The notes under the pieces are model-generated. The model saw nothing but the letters and a program-made list of their open reading frames with translations, was not told where the DNA came from and searched no databases. A DNA stretch of 64,000 nucleotides, taken from contig NC_037594.1 of the NCBI RefSeq assembly GCF_003073045.1, forward strand, positions 28,012,737 to 28,076,736, read 5' to 3'. Below are positions 54,949 through 64,000 of this stretch, piece after piece. This stretch comes from Pomacea canaliculata. Taxonomy: Eukaryota > Mollusca > Gastropoda > Architaenioglossa > Ampullariidae. The position numbers and the translations under genes were made by a program. The number at the start of each line of letters is the position of its first letter. Positions within the stretch are counted from its first letter, which is position 1.

Positions 54949-57243
54949 AGTCTACGCATTCGCCAGCACAGAATGTTTCGTTGTTGCGACTGATCAACCA
55001 TCTTGTGTCGGTTCTCATCGCGGATTAGAAACAAACGTGACGTCTGTGAAAATCGTGGCAAATAATTCTTTGCATCGTGTGGTTTCACACGGAGACGAAT
55101 CTTGATAGACCACGTCTGCCTGTAGAAAATAATGCTGTTTGGCTTGCTGTTGTAGAGGAGATCGACGTTTGGGGAAAACCCGATATGACGAACTGTGCGT
55201 AATGGTGACAAGCTCTGCACTGATCGTCAGTATGGTAAAGTTTTGAAGAACATAGTAATATTGACGACATAGGTAAGATTCTTTTGGCTTTCGATTTTTT
55301 TTTTAATGATTGTTACAACATCATTCCACGAGGAAGTAGAATTTAAGTGAATGTTAAAATGTCGCCATAGCCATCAGTGAGAAGAAATATAAGAAGAAAC
55401 TCAAGAAAGTATAAATTTACTTACAGGAAAATAGACAAGAGGCTGAACTACGATGGTCACTAAGTTTTGGCTTTGAAATTTTGTTGGTTTTTTTTAATGA
55501 CATTATGCCCCATGAAAGTTTGTGTATTATAGTGAAGCATGCCTTTTTGTGTTACGCGCTGTTCGAACAAAATGCTGATATTTAGGTCCGTTTATAGTGG
55601 GTGTCGTCTAGAAAATAATTATCTGCATTATATATGTGTGTATATATAATTATAATGGGGGCTGTAGATACTTTCTATAAACCAGATGTTAACTATTGTG
55701 AGAGCGAATCAATGACTCAGCAAAATAGCAGCAAGACATATAAGGGGGGGTTGTGGGATGAGCTCGCGTTAGAGAGCTATATAATCCTTTCTAGCATCTT
55801 TTTAGGTGGCTGGATTCGACGAAGCTGCTATCAGGACGGAAATCAGTTTGCTGTTGAGGAATTTACAAGCTGTTGATAACTGCTTGTTATGCGTCAATGA
55901 CCTTTCTCTTTTGCCCAACTCACGGCGAAATTAATTTTCTCAAACGTGATAGACAAGTGATATGTGTTCTACAGAGACGATTTGTCCTGCTAGACACACC
56001 CGGTTATACTTTGTGACTCCTGGATTTCGTTATTTCTTAGCAGGACCTTCACCTGAGGATATAAGTTATATGTATATAAACGTCAGGGTATATGGATATA
56101 AATTAACTTTCTTTCATTTCCCGTGCCTTTCGTTCCTTTAAAAAAAAAAAATGGAGGAGGAACGCAGTCCTTGAGGCAGTGGAGGAAAGCTCTGAACGAC
56201 GTCGATAACAACGTTAAATACGTAGTAACTATATGTCGTGTCGCTAAGAATGCAGGGCGGTGCTGCGCAAATATGACAGAAGAAATGTGCCCTACCCACA
56301 GCTACGTGTATCGTGAAATCTTTTCTGTCGGAGAACAGATTTGTTATGGATGTGACTTGCCAAAACTGACCGGCACGTTGTGGCTAGGCGCTTATCAAAA
56401 TCCGCTCTGAATAAAAGTAATTTGAGCAGACAATCAAGAAAGAAAAATAATCGACGAAGAAAAGATTCGCGGTCGAAAGAAAAGGTCGTTTGGGGACACC
56501 AAACTTAGAGACGGGCTAGCTGCGTTTTCTCAGAAATGTAAGTTCGGCGCTGGTATATCATCTGCTTATGTGCTTACATATGTTGGAATGTTCTCGAACA
56601 TCGTTATAATCTTTATAATTATTTTACCGGAATTATTATCTATTAAAACAGATTGTTTTATAATCTGAACAGCTCATATCCCTTTAATTCTACGAAAACA
56701 GGAAAACGTGGAGTGCGTGTTCTAGCGAGGTTATGCATGCATGCTTTAGACTGCGTTTTGTTAGTCCCGTATGTTTTTCAAGTCTACATTCAAATATAAT
56801 TATATATCTTTTAGAGATAGTCATCACTGACGATACCGAAAGATTCGTTAGTAACTCTTTCCGTGCCTTTAATAATTTAATTTGTATTTCACGAACTTCT
56901 TCATTTTCTCACAACCCCGCCCCCTTCTTTACTCTCTCACTCACACTCTTGGCCGTGTGTGTGTGTGTTTGTTGGTTGGTTCGTATTTGTATAGGTTCTA
57001 ACGAAAACACTCGGCCTAAGAGCTACCTAAAGTAAATGTTGCGGACGAAGAATTTTTTCACTTTAAGAGCATTCTCTTCGTGACGGTGTATTTCAAAAGA
57101 AAAATAACAGCTTTTCAGTTGTCTAATAGCAGCTTTATCAGCAATATTTCGTCCTGGTCGAATTTATGAATATTTTTAATAATAGTAATTAGAAGAAAAA
57201 AAGTCGATATTTATAAAGCGCAATATTTCAACTAAGGGCTCAA
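54949..57243. other. Intergenic DNA, no gene seen
   Basis: Open frames here, such as those at 54912-55270 on the minus strand and 55634-55876 and 56123-56410 on the + strand, have no domain, no convincing splice borders and no repeat origin that I can name. Confidence 0.45.
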
Positions 57244-57366
57244 GATCACAAAATAGTAAAAAAGATGCAGAGCAAGATAAAAAATAGGAACAAATTGTAG
57301 AACAAGCAAAAAAAGTAACAAAGTTGCAGAACAAAATCACAGAATAGTAACAAAGATGTAGAAGAA
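57244..57366 (+). repeat. A-rich 29-32-bp tandem repeat, four copies
   Basis: Units at 57244, 57276, 57306 and 57335 follow the pattern (AATCA)CA.AATAGTAACAAAGATGCAGAACAA with point changes. Units 1 and 4 are the most alike. Confidence 0.75.
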
Positions 57367-57818
57367 AGAACAATGCGAGGATTTGCTTCATTCCGGCAAT
57401 AAAAGATGATCACTGTAGATTTAACAGTAACGACTCTAAAGAATAAGGTTAGTGACATCAGCAGAATACTGGAAAGATAGTGAGTATTTTTAACAGCTTT
57501 CTTTTATAGGCGAAATGTCGATGTTAAATAGAAAACATAACATGTATTCGTTAAAATGGCTATTTGTTCATTCTTATTTCTGATTATTGCAAACAGTAAA
57601 TAGGTTTCTGACTGTCAATTACAACTTGATCGATGTTATACTTTGTATCTGTTCTCGCCCCCACACCTTCCTCTACACACATACACACTTCATCACTACT
57701 TTGTAAGTTGGTTGAATTTATCTTGCCCCTACATCCACGAACTATATCCCCCGTCCATGCTCCATCTACATCTACCCCTAGTCGTGTGGGCTCGCACGCT
57801 TTTGCAAATACCAAGGCG

Positions 57819-57892
57819 ATTGGTCGATTGTCCTGACGTGGAGACGTTGCTAGGCAAACATTGCCGGCCATTGTTTGTCGGTGGATGATTGG
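57819..57892 (+). promoter_or_regulatory. Promoter-like cluster: CCAAT, CRE-like, X-box, CCAAT
   Basis: ATTGG (57819-57823), TGACGT (57834-57839), an RFX X-box-like GTTGCTAGGCAAAC (57846-57859) and a second ATTGG (57888-57892) lie in one 75-bp block of higher GC. This spacing of X-box, CRE-like and CCAAT sites looks like a promoter. The next supported coding exon on the + strand is at 62854, with a splice-acceptor-like TTTTCAG about 60 bases before it, so this block could start that gene's non-coding first exon. Confidence 0.45.
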
Positions 57893-60800
57893 CTCGGCCA
57901 TGTTTGCATTTTGTCAGATAGCGGGCAAGTCTCCCGTCTGCGTATAGTTGCCGCAAGCCGCTACCGCTGTTCAGTCTACACGAAGCTTGGTGTGGTGTGA
58001 ACTGTAAGAGATGTGACTGGCTGAAAGTCTTTGTGGCATTTCATGAACCACTGAGCTGGAACGGAGTGTTGTGACCTAAAGACAGTACTAACCCTTACAG
58101 AGACATTATTAGATATCAGTCTTCGAGGTATATCTGTACGAAAACACAGAACTGGAACAAAGTCAATTACGTACTTTTTTCACGTATGTGAAATAGGATC
58201 TAAAGCATATAATTAATATGTGATGTGGGGAGAACTTTAAGTTTTTTTTTAAAGTTTTTCTGTTTTAAATCCGTACTTTAATGAATAATGATTATAATAT
58301 AAACAGCACAATAGGGTAATAGCTGATTACCTCAATTATACGGTAATTAGCTGTATTTTATATGAAGTTTTTCCTTTCTCCAACCTTATTTCTAAAATAT
58401 TTTACACCAGCTGTTCGGTATGTTCTAGCTTTTACATAGCCTCGCTTTGGTTTGACTTCACATCGGCCTTGTCACGTGTTCGTATTTTACGTCATCTTTG
58501 CTCTATTTGATCAAAAAGGTATCCTCTTTGGTTTGATGTTGTTCTCGTCTTCTTGTTTGTTCTCATTCTACTTCTTTCTTGCCGTTTATGGATTACTTTG
58601 GAGTTTCGTGAACTGTGGTATTGGTAGGTGCTGATGTAAGACTTCCTGCAGTCAGGTCATAGACAACTGCGTTGGCTGAAATTTGGTATCGTGCAATCTA
58701 CGGATGAAAATACACGAAGCACACGTATGGAGAACGTACAAGTATGGATCATATTGCTACAGTTTTCTTAAGTTTTGTGAGGAACAGCATCGTGTTTGTT
58801 GGTGATGTTGTTTGGTATATCTGCACAATACGGAAAGAACTTTGTAGATGGAAGCATTCCTTTTGGATAAAAGGGGGAGAGGTTGCAGCGGAGGTGTGAT
58901 AAGATTTATCCCAGATGGCAATGAGAGACATTTCTGTATGGAGGCATAACAACAATGCCACAACATATTCATATCCGCTGCTCCAAATCGACTTTCATGT
59001 CTTCGGTGATGCGTGCAAATAGACTTTTAAGTTGTTTTTCCCCTTGTCTCTTATACATGATTGACATTTGATTACCAAAATGTTTTTGTTTATCATGTAC
59101 AACCTATTTCTGTCTTTCTTGACAGTTTTTGTAAAAGACAGTAATACTATTCGCCTGTTCAAGCTCTCGCAGCTTAATGCTAACTGAACATTTTGACGTT
59201 TTTCTTTCGTTCAGCTGATTAAGCAGACGTGTCCGAGAGAGAAGGAGAAAAAGGGAGAAGAGCTGGAAGCGAGCACAGGCGTGTTCCTGATAGTTGACTC
59301 GTCTGTTTTCTTGCTGGAAAAATGCGAGTGAGGGCTGTACGACCAGAAGGGACTCCTGTCTACTGTTGGATTAACAAAGAACTGATGAAGCTACTGTACA
59401 CCGTCACCACGTAGAACGATAAAAGTGCTTGTTGTGCCGATGACATTGATCGCCCTCACCTGGAGATAGCGCGTGATTCTTCATGATCTCAGTAAGGAAC
59501 GTGATCAAAGAAGTGATCATCACAGGATTATGCTTCCTGTAATGGCTGATGGTGTTAACAATTTTTGAAGCAGCCCGAAGAGAGTGATTGCTGCTTTTCC
59601 GGCTAGTGGATTTGTCCTCGGTTTCCAGTGGAGTCAATAATTGGTTTCCTATGGATGTTGTTTCTCATTTTTCTAACAGAGATCCTTCATTTCTTATGAT
59701 TTTGTTTCAGTCCTGGTTAAAACAGACAAAAAGCCTTTCATGTTTTATTTCAGTTGCTGGGCATTTGAGGAAATTAATACACGCATTTGCTCTGCTATTT
59801 TTCGGAAAGTAACAATATTTTTTCTTAATGCATGGAGCTGTTACGAACAGATATATTGCTTTCTGTTGTCGATTCGTATCATGTTATTTTTAATCGTTCA
59901 TCTGGAATGTCATCTTCAGACACCGCCAGTTTAGTGTCATGCCAGTCCCGCTGCCTGTACAAGAGGTCTCAGTGGAAGTTTGTATATTGACGTTTCCGTG
60001 GAAACGTGACTTGAAATGTTAAAAAAAAAAAAAAAAAAAAAAGAAAACAGTCTTAAAAACCAAACTGTATGGATAAGCGAATCGGCCTACTAGCCGGTCT
60101 GGAAATTTAGTCTAATTTCCTGTGTTTAAGCGATGACGCTCTTTCAGAACTTACCAGCGGGGCTGAAGAAATAAGACGGTTGAACTATCTGAACATGACG
60201 TAAATCATATCTTGTATGAAAAAGTGTTACAAAGTGCACGTTAAAGATGTGTATATAAATCTTGTCCCGTAAACGATTTCACACACTATTGTTCCAAAGG
60301 CATGTTGTGCGGTACTTCTTCCAGCTTCTTGGAAAATTTATTAAGGGAGGCGTCAATTTGTTTCGGCTACTGATAGCATTATAAATGTTTTAATATTCTA
60401 ATTGTATTAACAAATTTCTTCTACTTGTCTTAACGTTTGGAAATGGAGGCGCATGTGTCTTCTAGTTAGTGCGAATGTCAGAATTGAAGAACTTCTTTTT
60501 AGTCGCCATCATATCATGTAAATAAATAGATGTAGATTTCTAATAGCATGACGACGCGATTCGTCAGTGCAAATCACAGAGCAGTTAGTTACATAATTTG
60601 CATGCAAAAAAAGGTATAAACTCTTGATGGCCTTTCATAGAAACCGGGTTTTTCCAGTTTTAATCAGAGTTGAGTAGTTTAAGTGTTTCCATTAGATTAT
60701 CAGTGTTCCCATATTTGGAAGCTTGTTCTTTTTTTCCTTATGTCTTTCTTGTTTCCAATCTCTTTATAACTACAGACATTGTCAGTAACTTTGAAATCTC

Positions 60801-61015
60801 TTGGTTAGAGACAATCGCTAGGCAGATAATCGGTTCACTGTTCTTCGTGTTTTGGCATGACTTTACAGGCGCAACGTGACACAAATGCTCACTGTCATCG
60901 TCCAAACCCTCGCATTCTAGTTCTGTGAATTGTGCCTCGCAATTTCGGATCCAAGTGCAGTTGAGCGAATGTAAGAATATCGGCAATACTGAGGATAACG
61001 TTGTGAGCAGACACT

Positions 61016-61038
61016 TAAGTTGCCAATGTGGCAACTTA
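61016..61038. repeat. Perfect 10-bp palindrome with 3-base loop
   Basis: TAAGTTGCCA (61016-61025), ATG, TGGCAACTTA (61029-61038). The core GTTGCC..GGCAAC resembles an RFX half-site pair with wider than usual spacing. Confidence 0.7.
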
Positions 61039-61266
61039 TTGTTCAGTGTGGCAGTCTTTGCTGAAAAAACTTACTGTCTGTTTATATGTGAAAAATCCAC
61101 CTCGCAGCTGTTTTATACGCCATTATAAGTAAACGATCATTTTATACAACGCGAATTTATGAGCTAATTTAATTCAGAACGTCAATATTTATGTTTTAAA
61201 CCCATCTTGCTAGTTGTCTTGATTTCCGTGTTATATCTGTACAGTTATACAGTGATTTGTGGTGGC

Positions 61267-61345
61267 GTTTGTTTTTGTTTTGTTTTGTTTGTTTGGTTGG
61301 TTTTTTGGTTTTCATTTTTGTTTTGTTTTTTGTTTTTTTTTTTCC
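61267..61345 (+). repeat. T/G-rich simple array
   Basis: T-tracts separated by single or paired G, in the same orientation as the other arrays in the window. Phe-rich open frames here are artefacts. Confidence 0.8.
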
Positions 61346-62853
61346 CTGTAATGAAAACCTCTGGAATTTTAGTATGGATCTTAAAACCTTCGGCGACCGT
61401 GCCTTAGGTCTGGAAATCTTGATTTTTATGGATGGGAGACACCGAATAAATGTTAAAGAAGCGTATGCTGATATACTCCGTTCAGCATGTCATTACATAA
61501 CCACTTCCTGATGCTTCAATAACTGTTGCTTTCTTTTACAAGCACTATGCCAGTTATTCTGAAAGCAGTCATTTTTCAAATAAGGGGACCACTTTAGACC
61601 AGTCCTTGGAAGGAAACTAATAATTTCTTCAGTGAACTTCCTAGCTTTTTGTGTGTTTTTGTTCATTGTATTTTTTTTATACGTACGCCATGACTCAAAA
61701 TAGAAGAACGAGCTCTGATAGTTATAAAATGACGAATATCCAGTTGTAAAATCTTTCGGTGCGAGAACGTTATAAAAATTTTACTTGAAGATATATTAAC
61801 GATATTAACGCCCTTGGACTCAGAATTGGTAGTATTACCTCCCGCTCAGCTTCATAATATAAAGAACTTGGTCATTCCGCTTCCTTGGTCTGAACTTTCA
61901 TTTTGACATGGTAGCATTAAAAGTAAGTTACCATATTGATGGACTGAAACTCATGTTTTCTTATAAAGTAATCAAAACCTTAATAAGATTTACTTATGAC
62001 TTTCTCATTTTAAAAGCGTCCAACAATGAGAAAAGTGAAAATTGACGTTAAACCTCTGAGGGGTGGGAGGCTAACTTTCGGCTCATAGTAAGCCATCAGC
62101 AAGTTTATTTGCGTGTCCTCATTAAAATGCGTGTTTGTGGTTGCATTTTATCCATTAGTTAGACAATGGTGAAAAAAGGTGCATCTGTATATTTGCATGA
62201 GACCGTGAACGCTATCTTGAAATAACGTGTAGTGGTGTGTTCTCCTGTCGTGGTGTTTAGCCCTTCAAGTTTAGATATGCTTTAGGCATCTTGATAAAAA
62301 TGGCCGTACTACACCCGAGTTTTGTCATTTCTATCTAAATATGACTTTCAAAGTCAAAGTGATTACTATTTTTTTAAGTTCTTTCAGATTTTATTTAATA
62401 TTACCGATGTTTTTACTGCTGTTCCCGTTACATGGCAGACTTGGGATGAAACAGCATAGGGAGTATTATCTCACTGACATAGTTGAAGTACTGGCAGACA
62501 GAAAAGAGTTTGTTAGATGTGTATTTGCACGTGTTTGTTTGTGTGTGTGAAGAGAGAGAGAGCACTGTGCAGTCGTCGAGCAGTTGAGTGAAAGAGAGCA
62601 TATGAACACCATAAAGTCGTCGAGTTGTTACTTCACTTAGCGCTACTGCTTTTTTTTTTTCGGCAATTCATGCATTCTTAGTGATATACTTAATTCTGAC
62701 ATACTGCCTTTCAGGGCTTGCGGGGATTGCAAAGTTGGCTTCCGGAAAGATGCACAGTGAACCGGTGTCAACTATTGAGACTTAAATTTTCAGAACTACT
62801 TTTGTGTGCGGCAACGCTTCCCACGGAAGTCTTTTTGAGAGAAGGTTGTAGAG

Positions 62854-63982
62854 ATGCAGCCAGAAGAGGAAGAAGACGATGTGGCTGAGCTTGCCGCCAT
62901 CAACGACAGGGAGCGAGATATGGTAGAGGGCGAAAAGGAAAGGACGGGGGAGGCCATGATTCGGACTATACAGAGGCATCTGTACCCCCACCTGGAAAGA
63001 CCCCGGCCTTACCCACCCTATGGCATCGAACGAAGGCCTGGCGGTAAGGCTCAGTGGATTTCGTGGAGCTCTTCTTTGTGAGAGTATTATCATTTGGATT
63101 GCATACTTTATTGGTGTGACCTGGCCCCACACGTGTGTAGTGAGAGAATGGTAGAGATGTATGGTAGCCACACTCGCACCTATGATTTAGTTCGCGTGCA
63201 CACAAGCAAAGGAGAGAGAGAGATGGAGTATAAATGTGTAAATGTATGTGTGTGCCCGAGGCTGCGTGCTGTAGCTACCACAAATGATTTATTCGTTTTC
63301 ATACCAGAGAGGTACGATATGGAACCTGAAGATTGGGAGGAATTACATTACTACTACAATCGGCGTCCTCCCATGCCGCCTGCCCCGATCCCAAGAGCGG
63401 TTCCTGACCCCGTCGCCATGGAGGAACAGGTGCCTGCAGTCAGTCCCAAGCGGAAGGTCGACGACGACGCAGACAGTGAGTACACTTATTGTCTACCATC
63501 TCCACCAAGACCCCTGACGACAAAATCACTCCATCGCTTGGCTGTTTCTAATGATTATCCACAATAAATATGTTGCTGAAACAGTGGATGTTTGTGGAAT
63601 GTGTAATTCAAACTTTGGGTTTTGTACAAGTTGTGTAGCTTTATGTGTAGCGACCAGAGCTGTTGTGTGACATTAAGTTTGTGCTCTCTATTTAGTTGCT
63701 ATGGACACCGGAGAACAGCCGTCGAGTAAGGAGCCAAAGCGAGAGGATGACGGCATCCTTCAGGAAATCCTCCTGTTGTTGAAAAAGTACTTCTTCAAGG
63801 ATCTCCCTGGCACTATGAGTGAAGACCTGGTCAAGATATCAAGGTTAATGGGATATTTCTTCACTGGGCAAAAGTTGCATGTGATAAGTGTTCACAATCA
63901 GAATTGGAGACATCTAGTGATGAAAAATCAAGAAATATTCATTGTAAAATTAGAGGTTAACACTGGAGAAGAAATGGTGTGA
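62854..63982 (+). CDS. Unidentified acidic, proline-rich protein, first three coding exons (3' end beyond window)
   Basis: I do not recognise this family. Exons 62854-63043, 63308-63475 and 63696-63843 join in consistent phases (donors GTAAGG and GTGAGT; acceptors ATACCAG and TATTTAG) to give about 168 residues. The start codon follows an in-frame stop (TGA about 18 bases upstream). The protein opens MQPEEEEDD, then an acidic/charged helix-like stretch (about 10-35) and a basic segment IRTIQRHLYPHLERP. Exon 2 gives YDMEPEDWEELHYYYNRRPP, a proline-rich stretch and a basic SPKRKV string that could be a nuclear localisation signal. Exon 3 has a second KEPKRE cluster and the amphipathic ILQEILLLLKKYFFKDL. 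There is no signal peptide or membrane segment, so a nuclear or cytosolic protein is likely. The third donor (GTTAAT) is weak; if it is unused, the frame reads on to a stop at 63980-63982. Confidence 0.7.
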
Positions 63983-64000
63983 TGAGACATAAGGGAAGTA

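Larger units (their letters stand above)
57893..62853. other. Probable 5'-UTR intron or intergenic DNA before the last gene
   Basis: No coding exon was supported. Notable items are a near-perfect palindrome (59990-60007) closely followed by an A-run (60021-60042), a 10-bp-arm palindrome (61016-61038), a T/G array (about 61267-61345) and a GA microsatellite (about 62551-62561). If the 57.8-kb cluster is the promoter of the 62.85-kb gene, most of this is its first intron. Confidence 0.4.

Noticed and set aside
56123..56410. 95-codon Cys-containing frame
   Set aside because: I considered a small secreted Cys-rich protein. It has no signal peptide, no regular cysteine pattern and no splice borders that fit.

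Overview
This is animal (metazoan) genomic DNA. It is AT-rich, almost all non-coding, and its few genes are cut by GT..AG introns. Gene content and repeat types suggest an invertebrate, most likely a lophotrochozoan such as a mollusc. The organism guess is an impression from the Bcl-2 and HSPA13 sequences, the tRNA-derived SINE-like repeats and the LINE relics; it was not tested by any search. All three supported protein genes lie on the + strand.

Layout. 1-11.0 kb is intergenic. It holds a dead LINE reverse-transcriptase relic on the minus strand (3.26-4.29 kb), a small fold-back element (6.76-6.88 kb), a 31-bp tandem repeat (9.1 kb) and a cluster of CRE, CCAAT and CACGTG motifs (9.5 kb). 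11.5-15.2 kb is a two-exon Bcl-2 family survival gene with BH4, BH3, BH1 and BH2 segments and a C-terminal membrane anchor; its promoter side carries a DR1 nuclear-receptor site and a short upstream ORF. 15.2-45.2 kb has no gene I can support. It contains a hAT-type MITE with an 8-bp target duplication (32.88-33.17 kb), tRNA-derived SINE-like pieces, tandem repeats, several T/G-rich arrays, and an RTE-like LINE relic (44.06-44.66 kb). 45.26-52.63 kb is a complete seven-exon HSPA13 (STCH) gene, an ER/microsomal Hsp70-like ATPase. 52.6-62.8 kb is intergenic or 5'-UTR intron, with an inverted repeat (54.5-54.9 kb) and a promoter-like CRE, X-box and CCAAT cluster (57.8 kb). From 62.85 kb to the right edge lie the first three coding exons of a gene I do not recognise: an acidic, proline-rich, probably nuclear protein.

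The two identified genes act in separate but related places. The Bcl-2 protein would guard mitochondrial/ER membrane integrity against apoptosis, and HSPA13 would act in protein quality control and translocation at the ER. Nothing in the sequence shows them to be co-regulated. I saw no convincing new multi-gene system. The most novel items are the unidentified gene at the right end, the fully resolvable hAT MITE, and the one-sided orientation of the T/G arrays.
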